A stretch of DNA of 64,000 bases, taken from assembly GCA_018242485.1 (NCBI GenBank), contig JAFEBV010000042.1, forward strand, positions 1-64,000, given 5' to 3'. The translations under genes were made by a program, and so were the position numbers. Position 1 is the stretch's first letter; each line of letters opens with the position of its first letter. Source of the DNA: Pseudomonadota bacterium. Its GTDB lineage: Bacteria; Pseudomonadota; Gammaproteobacteria; Xanthomonadales; Xanthomonadaceae. Positions 9,878-19,792 of this stretch are shown in pieces. Under the pieces are notes generated by a model that was not told where the DNA came from, made no database searches, and worked only from the letters and a program-made list of their open reading frames with translations.

Positions 9878-12661
9878 TCATGACCGCGCACCACGCGCGC
9901 GGCGGGCGGGCGGCGGGGTGGCCGCCAGCGGGGCGGTCAGGCGCTGGTACAGCCCGAACAGCCACGCCACGCGCGCGGCGTCGTCCTTGCCGCCGCGGTA
10001 GCCGTAGGCGGCGTCCACGGCCTTGTCCAGCGCGCGATGGGCGTCGCGCAGATCGGCGGGCATCACCAGCGGGTCGTACAGATCGGCCAGCGTGGAACCG
10101 GGGTGCGCGCGGCGCGCGGCGAGCACCGCGTCGGCGACTTGGGCGATGGCGCGGCGCTTGTCCTCGGGCACGTCCTGCGGCCACGGGTAGTTGTTGTAGA
10201 CGATATGGACGGAATACTGATAGTCGCTTTTCAGGCGTCCGGTGACATAGCGAACCCATGCCATGTGCATGGTGCTGGTCAGCACGCCGAGGTGGAACAG
10301 CGTGGCGAGCGGCACGATCCGCAGCTTGTTGCTCGCCAGCGTGTCGGGCTTGAAATAGCCGATGGGGATGAAGTCGCGGCGTTCGGATGAAACCTCGGGG
10401 ATGACGAGGTAATCCTTGTCCGGCATGAACTCCACATGGAAGCGGCGCGGCGTCTCCGCCAGCTTGCGGGTGGGCGCGCTCTTGCTCTCCGCGCGGAACT
10501 TGCGCACCGCGGCGACCCGCTCCATCGCCAGCGGCAACGCCTTGAGCGCGGCCGGCTCGGCATCGCCCAGCCACAGGCACCAGCGCTCGTAACCGTTCAG
10601 AAACTCGTCCGCGCCCAGCCAGCGGCGGAAGTACGGCGCCGCGCCCGGCTCGCGGGCGAGGAAGGCATCGCGATCGGCCGGAGTGAACAAATAGTTGCCG
10701 TCGTCGATGGGCTTGTTGCCGATGCCCATGTCCGGCGCTTCGGGGCACAGCGGCTTGCCGCGCCGCTGCAGCACCACGTCCGGCGCATCGGCCAGATACG
10801 GATTGATGTTCTTCGCCGGCAGCGCGGTCGGCTCGCCCTTGATGCCATCGGGATAGAGGTACAGGGTGCGCTGGGCCGGTTCGCGCAGGCCGAAGCCGAC
10901 GACGACGCAATGCACCGCGGCCACGCCCTTGCCCTCGTTGCTCCACTGGAAGGTGCGATGCGCGAAGCGGATGCGCACGCCGTGCCCCAGCAGCCACGGC
11001 CACAGCACGCCGACCTGCTCGCCCTGCGCGATGCTGTTGGTGGAGACGAAGGCCACGTCGATGCGCGGTTGCTCCTTGATGTAGTCCGCCGCCTTGACGT
11101 ACCACGCGGCGACGTAATCGAGCAGGCCGCCGTTGGCCAACGGCGCGAAGATCGGGGCGATGTCCGCGCGCTGCGCCTCGCTCATGAACTTCGCGCCCAC
11201 GAAGGGCGGATTGCCGAGCACGTAGCGGCATCGTTCCGGCGCCAGCACGCTGCGCCAGTCGGTGCGCAGGGCGTTGGCGCACACGATGGTGGGCGCGGTG
11301 GTCAAAGGCACCGTCGCGCGCGTGGTGCCGAAGCGCTCGGCGGCTTCCAGATTCATCTGGTGATCGGTGATCCACAAGGCCACACGGGCGATGTGCACGG
11401 CGGCTTCGTCGATCTCGATGCCGTAGAACTGGTGGACGTTGACGCGGCACAGCGTGGACACGTCCAGCACGCCGCGCTGCTCGCCCCACAGTTCGGCGAT
11501 CAGCGCCATCTCCAGCCGGCGCAGCTCGCGGTAGGCGATCACCAGAAAGTTGCCGCAGCCGCAGGCCGGATCGAAGAAGGTCAGCGTCGGCAGGCTGTCG
11601 TACAGGGCGCGCAGACTGGCCTTGGTGCGGCGGACGCCGTGCAGCTCGGCCCACAGGGCGTCCATGCACAGCGGGCCGAGCAGGCGCAGGATGTTGCGCT
11701 CGCTGGTGTAGTGCGCGCCCAGTTCGCGCCGGGTCGCCTGCCGCTTGTCGGCGGGGTGCTGCTGCTCCAGCACGCCCTGGAACATGGCGCCGAAGATCGC
11801 CGGGGAGATGCCGCTCCAGTCCAGTTCCGAACATTCCAGCAGCAGGCGGCGCAAGGCGGTGTCGAAGGCCGGGATGCGCGCGCGCTCGGCGAACAGGCTG
11901 CCGTTGACGTACTCGAAGGCGGCCAGATCCTCGTCCAGCGTGGATTGGCGCTGCCCGTGCGACGTGTCGAGCACCTGAAATAATTCTGCGATCAACGGGC
12001 CGGTGTCCTTGCCGTCGTCGCGGCTGCGGCGCAGCAGGCGATCGAACTGCCCGTTCGCGCCGAAGATGCCGGTGTCGTCGGCGAAGAAGCAGAACAGCAG
12101 CCGGGTCATGAACACTTCGAGGTCGTGCCCGGTGAAACGCGCTTCGAGCAGGGCCTGATGCAGCTTGGACACCTGATAGGCGGCGCGCCGGTCGGCCCTG
12201 GATTCCTCGGCGATTTCCACCTCCTCGTCGATGAGGAAGGCGAACCAGTCGGCGCGTTTGGAAAGATCCTTCAGCGTGCATTCGCGGGTGACATCGGTGC
12301 GCAGGTCGGTCACGCGAAAACGCGCGAAATCCGAGGTGATGATGTAGCGCGGGCGTTCGGCCTCCGGCAGCGCGATGAAATAGTCGCTGGCCTGCTGGAA
12401 GGCGGCGTCCAGATCCTTGCCGCGGCTCTTGTGTTCGACGATCAGCAGACCGGGGATGAAACTGTCGATGAAGCCGCGTCCGCCGCCGAGCTTGGCGACG
12501 GCCTTCTCGTAGATCGTCGCGGACTCGGCACGGATGCCGAAGCACTCGTAGAAACGCGCCCAGAACAGCTTGGCGTCGGCATTCTCGCGGGCGGCGTTGC
12601 GCCACTCGCGCGAGAACCCCGTCAGGCGGCGCCGAATTTCGTTGCGGGTGAGGGTGGGCAT
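9878..12661 (-). CDS. MmeI-like (type IIL) restriction-modification enzyme
   Basis: This 927-residue single-chain enzyme combines an N-terminal PD-ExK nuclease (D66, nine residues, then E76-H-K78, in IVEHKSRGKD) with a gamma-class N6-adenine methyltransferase (motif I FFDPACGCGNFL, motif IV LGNPPFVG) and a C-terminal target-recognition region. MmeI relatives cut about 20 bp from their site and methylate one strand for protection; that is family knowledge. The specificity cannot be read from sequence. No separate S, M or R gene is present. It lies on the same strand as, and 86 bp upstream of, the HigBA-type pair. Its GC-rich codon use resembles the host. Confidence 0.9.
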   Translation of the reverse strand: MPTLTRNEIRRRLTGFSREWRNAARENADAKLFWARFYECFGIRAESATIYEKAVAKLGGGRGFIDSFIPGLLIVEHKSRGKDLDAAFQQASDYFIALPEAERPRYIITSDFARFRVTDLRTDVTRECTLKDLSKRADWFAFLIDEEVEIAEESRADRRAAYQVSKLHQALLEARFTGHDLEVFMTRLLFCFFADDTGIFGANGQFDRLLRRSRDDGKDTGPLIAELFQVLDTSHGQRQSTLDEDLAAFEYVNGSLFAERARIPAFDTALRRLLLECSELDWSGISPAIFGAMFQGVLEQQHPADKRQATRRELGAHYTSERNILRLLGPLCMDALWAELHGVRRTKASLRALYDSLPTLTFFDPACGCGNFLVIAYRELRRLEMALIAELWGEQRGVLDVSTLCRVNVHQFYGIEIDEAAVHIARVALWITDHQMNLEAAERFGTTRATVPLTTAPTIVCANALRTDWRSVLAPERCRYVLGNPPFVGAKFMSEAQRADIAPIFAPLANGGLLDYVAAWYVKAADYIKEQPRIDVAFVSTNSIAQGEQVGVLWPWLLGHGVRIRFAHRTFQWSNEGKGVAAVHCVVVGFGLREPAQRTLYLYPDGIKGEPTALPAKNINPYLADAPDVVLQRRGKPLCPEAPDMGIGNKPIDDGNYLFTPADRDAFLAREPGAAPYFRRWLGADEFLNGYERWCLWLGDAEPAALKALPLAMERVAAVRKFRAESKSAPTRKLAETPRRFHVEFMPDKDYLVIPEVSSERRDFIPIGYFKPDTLASNKLRIVPLATLFHLGVLTSTMHMAWVRYVTGRLKSDYQYSVHIVYNNYPWPQDVPEDKRRAIAQVADAVLAARRAHPGSTLADLYDPLVMPADLRDAHRALDKAVDAAYGYRGGKDDAARVAWLFGLYQRLTAPLAATPPPARRARGARS

Positions 12662-12763
12662 GCGTTACGCGCCGGGGCGGGCAGAACGCGATTATGCGGC
12701 ACGCCAACGAGCCGGCGCACGAGATCGACGCTGCGCCATAACCGATTGGTTTATATGTTGTTT

Positions 12764-12840
12764 TGGTGGCTATGGGTGGACTCGAACCACCGACCTCGGC
12801 ATTATGAGTGCCACGCTCTAACCGGCTGAGCTACATAGCC
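12764..12840 (-). tRNA. tRNA-Met, elongator (anticodon CAT)
   Basis: Read on the minus strand, the 77-nt molecule begins GGCTATGTAGCTCAG, has anticodon loop CTCATAA giving CAT, T-loop GGTTCGAGTCC, and ends in an encoded CCA. Sequence and shape resemble elongator tRNA-Met more than initiator tRNA; a lysidine-modified tRNA-Ile2 is the alternative. Its 3' end faces the restriction gene. Confidence 0.93.
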
Positions 12841-13037
12841 AAGCAATCTGTACTCGCGCTGTCCGCGTGGCTTTGCGCCGCAGCGGATGACCTTGCGGAT
12901 GATCCACTCGCGAGGGTCGCGTATTCTCCAATGTGGCCGCGCCGGCGTCAATCGGCTTCGGCATGGCTCGGCATCGGGCTGGATCGGTATCCATGCGGGC
13001 TGCCGTCGCAGAGGCCGGCGACCGCTGGAGTTCAACC

Positions 13038-13991
13038 TCAACGCGCCTCGCTGCCGGCCTCGGCCACCGCGTCGTGGGCGTGCAGGCTCTCGTGGTGGGC
13101 GACGCGGACGTGGAAGCCGCGCACCAGCGGTTCGGTGGTCAGCCAGGATTGCAGGCGCCGCGCGGCGTCCTCGCAGAACATCGGATTCTCGCCGTTGGCG
13201 CGGGCGAAAGCCTGCTCGTCGATGCGCTTGACCGCGGCCTGCACCGGGGTGGCGAGCACGGCTTCGGCGGCGTCGATCAGGCGTGCCAGCGGCAGGTGGT
13301 CGATGCCCGGCGCGAGGCGCACGCCGATCGCGGCAGTGGATCGCTGGCTGTGCGGGGTGGCGCGCATGCCCTGCTCGCCTTCGAGCCAGCGCAGGGCAGC
13401 ATCGCGGGAAAGCGGTGCGTCGGGCGGAAAGGCGCGGGCGAAGTCCGCGGCCACCAGTTGTCGCGCCAGCGCGGTCGAAGCTGGGCACGTGCTGGAATAC
13501 ACGACCTCGAAATCCACATCCAGCGCGTAGCGCTCGCGCAGCAGGGTTGCACTCAATCGCACCGGATAGCGACGCCAGCCGCTGTGGCCGCTGGCCAGCG
13601 CCGGTCGGCGCAGGAAGTGGTCGAAACCGATGCGCACGCGGGCGCGCGTGGACAGGCCGGCGTGACTGGCGAGAAACTCGCGCAACAGCGCTTCCAGTAC
13701 GCCCGGCGTCAGCGGACGCTCGGCGACGGCGGCATCCAGCGCGGTGTACAGGCGCGACATGTGGATGCCGCGCGAGGCGCCGGCGGCCAGATCGACCGCA
13801 ACTGCGACCCGCGCCGGCACGCGCAGATCGCCGGCGGTATCGGCGATGCGCAGCGGCAGGTCGATGGCGTCCATGCCGACCCAATCCAGCGCAGCGCTCG
13901 CGCCGGGTGCGGCGGCGACATCCGGCAACGCGCTGGACGCCTCTTCGACGAACACGGATGCGGCGCGGTCGCGATGCTGGTCGCTGGACAT
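13038..13991 (-). CDS. folE2: GTP cyclohydrolase IB (FolE2)
   Basis: This 317-residue protein matches the FolE2 family, which converts GTP to dihydroneopterin triphosphate for folate and related pterins and can use metals other than zinc. Recognisable parts are the N-terminal ALDWVGMDAIDLPLRI, the cysteine segment YSSTCPASTALARQL, and ENPMFCEDAARRLQSW near the C-terminus. ATG 13991 has GAGG five bases upstream. The 197 bp between its stop and tRNA-Met hold nothing I can name. It is on the same strand as the mtaD operon; a 66-bp gap separates it from the terpene synthase-like gene. Confidence 0.93.
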   Translation of the reverse strand: MSSDQHRDRAASVFVEEASSALPDVAAAPGASAALDWVGMDAIDLPLRIADTAGDLRVPARVAVAVDLAAGASRGIHMSRLYTALDAAVAERPLTPGVLEALLREFLASHAGLSTRARVRIGFDHFLRRPALASGHSGWRRYPVRLSATLLRERYALDVDFEVVYSSTCPASTALARQLVAADFARAFPPDAPLSRDAALRWLEGEQGMRATPHSQRSTAAIGVRLAPGIDHLPLARLIDAAEAVLATPVQAAVKRIDEQAFARANGENPMFCEDAARRLQSWLTTEPLVRGFHVRVAHHESLHAHDAVAEAGSEAR

Positions 13992-14057
13992 GGAACCTCG
14001 GTTACGGGACGACGGACGATCCGGCGCCAGCTTCGACGCGGAATCGGGTCGGACATT

Positions 14058-14954
14058 CTACCGCGGGCGCTGCTGGCGCGCGCAGCGCCAAGCGATACGC
14101 AGGGCGCGCAGGGGCGGCATGCGGCGCTGGCGGCCGGCAGCATAGTCGCGCAGCAGCCACGCATCGAAACCGGCGCGGCAGCGCCGATACAGGCAGGCAT
14201 CCAGACTCTGCGGCGGCTCCAGCCCGGAGAGTGCGCCGGCGAGTTCATCGGCCCAATCGCGCCGAACCGGCTCGCCCCGCGCCTCATCCAGCGCGGCGGC
14301 GGTCAGGCCATGCCGCGCCAGCAGGGACAGCGGCAGCAATCCGCCCGCACTGCCCTCGCGGCCGATCCGCAGACGTTCACCAAGTAGATGCACGGCCAAG
14401 GCCTGTCGGGCTGCGACCGATGCGGAAACAGTCGATGGCGGATCAGCGCGCATCGTTGCTTCTGGCGCTGCCGACGTGGATGCGGGCGCAGCGAAAGCAG
14501 TGACAGTGGACGCAGGCAGGGCAAACAGCGCCGCTTCCAGCGCGGCGATGGCATCGGCCAGCGGCGCCACCGCGGCCAGCGCGGCGGCGCGATCGACAGG
14601 ACGATCCGTTTCGGCATCGGCCCGCATCGCCAGTGCCTGCGCGAGTCCCTGCCACGGCAAGGACGGCAGCGCCAGCGCGCGCAGCAGCGGATGGCGCGGG
14701 CCTGCCTGCGCGGCGAGCAGCACTTCCTCAGCCCACCACAGGCATTTGATCTGGGTCGGGCGCGGATCGCTGAGTTCCAGCGCGGCCTCGCGCCATTCGC
14801 CGAGCAACGCGCCCCACAGCGCAAAGCGCATCCGCAACGGGCGCGGGCAGAACACTTCGGCGAAGGCCATCTCCGGCTCGCGCGCCCGCCACTTGGCGAC
14901 GAACGCGGCGGCCTCGCCGTGTTCCGCGTCAGTACTTCTCACGCCCGAAGCCAT
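14058..14954 (-). CDS. Squalene/phytoene synthase-like protein
   Basis: The protein (about 298 residues from ATG 14954) fits the all-helical isoprenyl synthase superfamily: FVAKWRAREPEMAFAEVFCP at the N-terminus, then IKCLWWAEEVLLA and a C-terminal AGFDAWLLRDYAAG. The aspartate-rich DxxxD motifs of true phytoene synthases are not obvious, and an alanine-rich insertion lies near residues 145-180. Enzymatic activity is therefore uncertain. The start overlaps the end of the mupP-like gene by 26 bp; the open frame extends further up, so the start is not certain. It is the last gene of the mtaD-ubiG-mupP operon. Confidence 0.65.
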   Translation of the reverse strand: MASGVRSTDAEHGEAAAFVAKWRAREPEMAFAEVFCPRPLRMRFALWGALLGEWREAALELSDPRPTQIKCLWWAEEVLLAAQAGPRHPLLRALALPSLPWQGLAQALAMRADAETDRPVDRAAALAAVAPLADAIAALEAALFALPASTVTAFAAPASTSAAPEATMRADPPSTVSASVAARQALAVHLLGERLRIGREGSAGGLLPLSLLARHGLTAAALDEARGEPVRRDWADELAGALSGLEPPQSLDACLYRRCRAGFDAWLLRDYAAGRQRRMPPLRALRIAWRCARQQRPR

Positions 14955-15612
14955 CGACCAGGCCGAAGCACAGTTCCAGCGGGAAGCCGATGCGGCGGTC
15001 GGCGCCCCACGTCGTGGGGTCTTCATGCACCTCGCGGTAGCCCCACAATGCGACCACCGAATGCATGCCGGCGGCGCGAGCAGCCTGCACGTCGCGTTCG
15101 TCGTCGCCGATGTACACGCAGTGCGAAGGCGCGATGCCCAGTTGCGCGCAGGCGAGGAGCAGGGTGGCCGGATCGGGTTTTTTCTGCGGCAAGGTGTCGC
15201 CGCCGACCAGCACCGCGCAGCGATCCTGCCAGCCCATCGCGGCGATGACCTTGCGCGCCAGCGCCTCGGGTTTGTTGGTGACCACGCCCCAGCGCAATTT
15301 CGCGCGTTCGATGCGCGCCAGCAGCCCCTCGATGTCGTCGAACGCCTTGCCGTGTTCGGCGATGGCCTGATCGTAATAACCGAGGAAGGTGGGGAGCAAC
15401 TGCTCGCGGGCGTCGGGCTCCATGTCGGGGAAGGCGACCTTGAGCATCGCCCGTCCGCCCTTGGACACCACCGGACGAAAGACTTCCAGCGCCAGCGGCG
15501 CGCGGTTGGCGTCGGCGAGCACGCGATTGGTGGCGGCCAGCAGGTCGGGCGCGCTGTCGACGAGGGTGCCGTCGAGATCGAACAGGACGCAGTCGATGGA
15601 ATGGTCGCTCAT
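14929..15612 (-). CDS. mupP: HAD phosphatase, probably MurNAc-6-phosphate phosphatase MupP
   Basis: This 227-residue HAD hydrolase has motif [12 protein letters not shown], motif [11 protein letters not shown] and motif [10 protein letters not shown]. It would normally be called phosphoglycolate phosphatase (Gph). Two points favour MupP, which dephosphorylates N-acetylmuramate 6-phosphate in peptidoglycan recycling: it sits directly after ubiG as in Pseudomonas, and the C-terminal [17 protein letters not shown] resembles the MupP ending. NagZ, another recycling enzyme, is coded at 26635. The start overlaps ubiG by four bases. Confidence 0.75.
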   Translation of the reverse strand: MSDHSIDCVLFDLDGTLVDSAPDLLAATNRVLADANRAPLALEVFRPVVSKGGRAMLKVAFPDMEPDAREQLLPTFLGYYDQAIAEHGKAFDDIEGLLARIERAKLRWGVVTNKPEALARKVIAAMGWQDRCAVLVGGDTLPQKKPDPATLLLACAQLGIAPSHCVYIGDDERDVQAARAAGMHSVVALWGYREVHEDPTTWGADRRIGFPLELCFGLVDGFGREKY

Positions 15613-16337
15613 GTCGGTTTCATCGCACAGGCAAGGTAATTGACGGATGTATCGCGTCCGAGAGTGGCTGCATGCGCGAGCGGGTTGTAGCGCAACCCAC
15701 TCACGTCTTCCAGCGCAAGAGCCGACGCGCGCAACCATGCGGCCAGTTCGGACGGGCGGATGAACTGCGCGTAGCTGTGCGTGCCCTTGGGCAGCAGACC
15801 GGCGACGTACTCGGCACCGACGATGGCCAGCGCGAAGGCGGCGGGCGTGCGGTTGAGCGTGGAAACGAACAAACGGCCGCCGGGCCTGAGCAAGGTGGCG
15901 CAGGCATGGATGACCGAAGCCGGGTCGGGGACGTGTTCGAGCAGTTCCATGCAGGTGATGGCATCGACGCTGGCTGGCGATGTAGATGCGAGGCTTTCCA
16001 CGGAAGCGACGCGATAATCCACGTGCAGCCCCGGATGGGTTGCCTGCATTTCCAGCAGGTGCAGTCGGGCGATCTCCACAAGTTCCGGCGCCAGATCCAA
16101 GGCGACCACCTGCGCGCCTTCGCGCGCCAGCGCCTCGCTCAACAGTCCGCCGCCGCAGCCGACATCCAGCACCCGCGCGCCGCGCAGCTCCGTGCGATCG
16201 CGCACATAGCCCAGACGCACGGGGTTGAGTTCGTGCAGCGCGCGTTGAGGGCCGGAAGGATCCCACCACCGATGCGCCAGTTCGGCAAACTTGTCGAGCT
16301 CGGCTTGGTCGAAATTGGAATGCACCGCAGTCGTCAT
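15609..16337 (-). CDS. ubiG: Ubiquinone biosynthesis O-methyltransferase UbiG
   Basis: This 242-residue SAM-dependent enzyme carries out both O-methylations of ubiquinone biosynthesis. It opens with [20 protein letters not shown], has SAM motif [16 protein letters not shown], and the family segment [22 protein letters not shown]. Start ATG 16337 overlaps the mtaD stop, and its stop overlaps the mupP-like start, each by four bases, indicating coupled translation. Confidence 0.96.
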   Translation of the reverse strand: MTTAVHSNFDQAELDKFAELAHRWWDPSGPQRALHELNPVRLGYVRDRTELRGARVLDVGCGGGLLSEALAREGAQVVALDLAPELVEIARLHLLEMQATHPGLHVDYRVASVESLASTSPASVDAITCMELLEHVPDPASVIHACATLLRPGGRLFVSTLNRTPAAFALAIVGAEYVAGLLPKGTHSYAQFIRPSELAAWLRASALALEDVSGLRYNPLAHAATLGRDTSVNYLACAMKPT

Positions 16338-17677
16338 GGCGACGTTCTCCCGATGGCGGCGACCCGCGCGCGCCATTGTCGCGCGTTGGCGATGATGGCG
16401 TGCGTGTCGATGTCCACCAACACGCCGTCGCGCAGCTTGCGCTGGCCGTCGATCCACACGTCGGCGACCTGCTGGCGGCCGGATGAATACACCAAGTGCG
16501 AGATCGGGTCGTACAACGGCTGCGTCTCGATGCGGTCGAAGTCCACCAGCACGAGGTCGGCGCGCTTGCCCGGCTCGATGCTGCCGATCAGATCGCCCAT
16601 GCCCAGCGCGCGCGCGCCGCCGAGGGTGGCCGCGCGCAGCACATCGGCGGCGGGCATCGCCGCGGCATTGCCGGCAACGTGTTTGGCCAGTAGCGCGGCG
16701 CTGCGCATCTCGCCGAACAGATCCAGATCGTTGTTGCTGGCGCAGCCATCGCTGCCCAGCGCAAGGGTGACGCCGGCGTGGCGCAAATCCTCGGCGCGAC
16801 AGGCGCCGGAGGCGAGCTTGAGGTTGGATTCGGGACAATGCGCGACCGATACGCCGCGCGCCGCGCACAGCGCGATCTCGGCATCGTTGAGCTGGGTCAT
16901 GTGCACCGCGATCAGGCGATCGTTGAACACGCCCAGCCGATCCAGCCGCGCGATCGGACGTTCACCGTGCACCTTGATCGATTCGGCAATTTCGTGCGCG
17001 GTCTCGTGCAGGTGGCAATGTACAGGCACGTCGAGCTGGTCGGCGAGCATGCGCACGCGCTCGAAGCCGGCATCGCCCACGGTGTAAGGCGCGTGCGGCG
17101 CGAAGCAGGTGCGCACCAGCGGATCGGCGCGCCACAGGTCGTGGACTTCGCCGGCCTTGTCGAAATATTCGTCCGGTGTGGATGCCCATGCGGTCGGGAA
17201 GTCGATCACGATCAGGCCAACCAGCGCGCGGAAACCGTGGCGGCGATACGTCGCCGCGGCGGCATCCGGGAAGAAATACATGTCGTTGCAGCAGGTGGTG
17301 CCGCCGCGCAGCATCTCGGCGATCGCCAGTTCGACTCCATCGGCGACGAAGGCTGGACTCACCACCGCGCCCTCGATCGGCCAGATGTGCCCGCTCAGCC
17401 ATTCCATCAGCGGCTTGTCGTCGGCCACGCCGCGCAGCAGGGTCATCGCGTTGTGCGCGTGTGCGTTGACCAGACCGGGAATCAGCGCCGCATGCGGACG
17501 GCTCACCGTCTCGGCGGCGCGGTACGCGGCGCGCGCATCGGCCCAAGGCAACACGGCGAGGATCGCGCCGTCTTTCACCGCGACCGCGTGTTCGGCGAGC
17601 ACGACGCCGTGCGGCTCAACCGGGATCACCCAGCCGGCTTCGATGAGCAGGTCGCAATGTTGTGGTTGCGTTTCCAA
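16334..17677 (-). CDS. mtaD: 5'-Methylthioadenosine/S-adenosylhomocysteine deaminase (TRZ/ATZ family)
   Basis: This metal-dependent amidohydrolase of about 447 residues would deaminate 5'-methylthioadenosine to methylthioinosine, and possibly S-adenosylhomocysteine. Zinc-site signatures are [33 protein letters not shown] and [13 protein letters not shown]. No ATG suits the family N-terminus; I chose TTG 17677 ([17 protein letters not shown]), preceded by GAGGG, giving the usual length. ATG 17785 would add 36 residues unlike the family. Together with the methylthioinosine phosphorylase at 28202 it forms the deaminase branch of methionine salvage known from Pseudomonas aeruginosa. It leads the ubiG operon. 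Confidence 0.88.
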   Translation of the reverse strand: METQPQHCDLLIEAGWVIPVEPHGVVLAEHAVAVKDGAILAVLPWADARAAYRAAETVSRPHAALIPGLVNAHAHNAMTLLRGVADDKPLMEWLSGHIWPIEGAVVSPAFVADGVELAIAEMLRGGTTCCNDMYFFPDAAAATYRRHGFRALVGLIVIDFPTAWASTPDEYFDKAGEVHDLWRADPLVRTCFAPHAPYTVGDAGFERVRMLADQLDVPVHCHLHETAHEIAESIKVHGERPIARLDRLGVFNDRLIAVHMTQLNDAEIALCAARGVSVAHCPESNLKLASGACRAEDLRHAGVTLALGSDGCASNNDLDLFGEMRSAALLAKHVAGNAAAMPAADVLRAATLGGARALGMGDLIGSIEPGKRADLVLVDFDRIETQPLYDPISHLVYSSGRQQVADVWIDGQRKLRDGVLVDIDTHAIIANARQWRARVAAIGRTSP

Positions 17678-17787
17678 CGTGCCCTCGCTGCGAGCGGTGA
17701 ATACAACGCTGAGCGATTCAGCGCTGTCGGCCGGCGATGAAGACCGATAATCCAATTCCACACCGGTGCGGCAATCGGATACCACCT

Positions 17788-17902
17788 TCCCTCACCCGCC
17801 GCGCCTGTGGCGCGTCGGCCTCTCCCGGCGGGAGAGGCGGCTTCTCCCTTCTCCCACTGGGAGAAGGTGGCGCGAAGCGCCGGATGAGGGAGCGAACTTG
17901 GG
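17788..17902. repeat. Dispersed repeat (type A) between mtaD and efp
   Basis: The 330-bp gap between mtaD and efp contains CTTCCCTCACCCGCCGCGCC, then CTCTCCCGGCGGGAGAGG, then CTTCTCCCACTGGGAGAAGG and finally GGCGCGAAGCGCCGGATGAG. It has the same module order as the copies at 817 and 48862. I see no gene or clear promoter in the rest of the gap. Confidence 0.88.
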
Positions 17903-18007
17903 ATGCCGCGGAATCCTGACGTTGCGAGCATTGCAGCGAATTCCTCACTGTGCTCGGAATGACGCATCGGCCAAGGCGTTCGCGCCATGCGCGAACGCGC
18001 CGATGCG

Positions 18008-18571
18008 TCACTTCACCCGGCTGACGTACTCGCCGCTGCGGGTATCGACCTTGATGACTTCGTCCTGATTGACGAACAGCGGCACGCGCACCGTCGCGCC
18101 GGTCTCCAGCTTGGCTGGCTTGCCGCCGCCGCCGGAGGTGTCGCCACGCAGGCCCGGGTCGGTCTCGACGATCTTCAGCTCGACGAAGTTCGGCGCCTGC
18201 ACCGCGATCGGCGTGCCATTCCACAGCGTCACCACGCAGGGTTCCTCGCCCTTGAGCCACTTCGCCGCATCGCCCATGCCGGCGGCGTCGGCCTGGAATT
18301 GCTCGAAGGTCTCGGCCTGCATGAAATGCCACTGCTCGCCGTCGCTGTACAGGTACTGCATGTCGGTATCGACCACGTCGGCGGCCTCCAGCGAATCGGT
18401 CGCCTTCATCGTCATCTCGACCACGCGGCCGGACTTGATGAAGCGGTACTTCACGCGGGTGAAAGCCTGGCCCTTGCCCGGCTTGACGTACTCGGTGTCG
18501 GTGATGACGCACGGCTCGTTGTTGACGATGATCTTCATGCCGTTCTTGACGTCGTTCATGCCGTAAGCCAT
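18008..18571 (-). CDS. efp: Translation elongation factor P
   Basis: This 187-residue protein relieves ribosome stalling at polyproline stretches. Its three beta-barrel domains are recognisable from [20 protein letters not shown] at the N-terminus through [20 protein letters not shown] near the end. Lysine 33 in KPGKGQ is the site expected to receive beta-lysine. I chose ATG 18571 ([11 protein letters not shown]), matching the family start. It is divergent from epmB, the aminomutase that makes the modifying beta-lysine, only 107 bp away. EpmA, the ligase, is not in this window. Confidence 0.97.
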   Translation of the reverse strand: MAYGMNDVKNGMKIIVNNEPCVITDTEYVKPGKGQAFTRVKYRFIKSGRVVEMTMKATDSLEAADVVDTDMQYLYSDGEQWHFMQAETFEQFQADAAGMGDAAKWLKGEEPCVVTLWNGTPIAVQAPNFVELKIVETDPGLRGDTSGGGGKPAKLETGATVRVPLFVNQDEVIKVDTRSGEYVSRVK

Positions 18572-18678
18572 GTGCAACACTCCATGCGCGGATGGGCCGT
18601 TCGCGCGAACGGCTACAATGGGGAATCGAAAAGGAATCTTCAGGACGCCACCGCCCACCGGCGGCAGCGCAGCCTCCC

Positions 18679-19680
18679 ATGATAACCGTTCAGGCCCATC
18701 CGGCGCAGCCGCGCTGGCAGCAGGCGTGGCGCGACGCGGTGCGCGATCCGCGCGAACTGCTGCGTCTGCTCGAACTGCCAGGATTGGCCGCCACCGTTTC
18801 GGATGAAGCCGCCGCGCAGTTCCCGTTGCGGGTGCCGCGCGGCTTCGTGGCGCGCATGCGCCGGGGCGATCCGCACGACCCGCTGCTGCGGCAGGTGCTG
18901 CCGGTTCTCGACGAAGAGCGGATCGCGCCCGGCTACGCGCTCGACGCGGTCGGCGATGCGGCCGCGCGCGGCGCCACCGGGGTGATCCACAAGTACGCCG
19001 GGCGTGCCTTGCTGATCGCCACCGGATCGTGTGCGATCAACTGCCGTTATTGTTTCCGCCGGCACTTCCCTTATGCCGAGGAAACCGCAGCCGCCGCGCA
19101 TTGGGGTGAAGCGTTGGCGTGGTTGCGCGGTCACGAAGAAATCGAGGAAGTGCTGCTCTCCGGCGGCGATCCGCTGTCGCTGGCCACGCCCAAGCTGGTC
19201 GAGTTCACCGCTGCGCTGGCGGGGATCGCACACGTCCACACCCTGCGCATCCATACCCGTCTGCCGGTGGTGCTGCCCGAGCGCATCGATGCCGAATTGT
19301 TGCGCTGGCTGCGCGGCCTGCGCCAGCGCGTGGTGGTGGTGATCCATGCCAACCATGCCCATGAGTTCGACGACAGCGTCGATGCCGCACTCATCGCGTT
19401 GCGCGATGCTGGCGTGACCCTGCTCAACCAGTCGGTGCTTCTGGCGGGGGTCAACGACGAGGCCGATGCGCTGACCGCGCTGTCGCGGCGGATGTTCGCC
19501 GCCGGCGTGCTGCCGTATTACCTGCATCAACTCGATCGCGTCGCCGGTGCCGCACATTTTGCGGTGGACGATGCGCGAGCCCATGAATTGGCGGCGACGC
19601 TGCGCGAACGCCTGCCGGGCTACCTCGTGCCGCGGCTGGTGCGCGAGGTCGCCGGGGAACCGTCGAAAACACCACTGTGA
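18679..19680 (+). CDS. epmB: EF-P lysine 2,3-aminomutase EpmB
   Basis: This 333-residue radical-SAM enzyme converts lysine to beta-lysine for EF-P modification. The [4Fe-4S] motif CxxxCxxC reads CAINCRYCF, followed by [15 protein letters not shown] and [13 protein letters not shown] typical of lysine aminomutases; PLP binding is expected near the C-terminus, as in the family. Start ATG 18679 is the first methionine after repeat-free sequence. It faces efp divergently, so one intergenic region probably drives both. Confidence 0.95.
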   Translation: MITVQAHPAQPRWQQAWRDAVRDPRELLRLLELPGLAATVSDEAAAQFPLRVPRGFVARMRRGDPHDPLLRQVLPVLDEERIAPGYALDAVGDAAARGATGVIHKYAGRALLIATGSCAINCRYCFRRHFPYAEETAAAAHWGEALAWLRGHEEIEEVLLSGGDPLSLATPKLVEFTAALAGIAHVHTLRIHTRLPVVLPERIDAELLRWLRGLRQRVVVVIHANHAHEFDDSVDAALIALRDAGVTLLNQSVLLAGVNDEADALTALSRRMFAAGVLPYYLHQLDRVAGAAHFAVDDARAHELAATLRERLPGYLVPRLVREVAGEPSKTPL

Positions 19681-19733
19681 AAGGCGGCGCATCGCCGGCA
19701 GGGGCCGTGCTGCGCTACCATGACCCTCCCCCG

Positions 19734-19759
19734 GGAGTCCGAACCGATGTTCGGACTCC
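19734..19759. promoter_or_regulatory. Perfect hairpin in the fimX leader
   Basis: GGAGTCCGAAC (19734-19744) and GTTCGGACTCC (19749-19759) form an uninterrupted 11-bp stem with a CGAT tetraloop. It ends 33 bases before the fimX start and 54 bases after the epmB stop. No T-run follows. It could attenuate read-through from epmB, stabilise the fimX mRNA, or bind a protein. Confidence 0.6.
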
Positions 19760-19792
19760 GTTCCAACCCGTGACCTGTCCAGAGCCCTGCGC

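Noticed and set aside
12802..13884. Minus-strand open frame overlapping folE2
   Set aside because: It is out of frame with the clear FolE2 sequence and extends into tRNA-Met.
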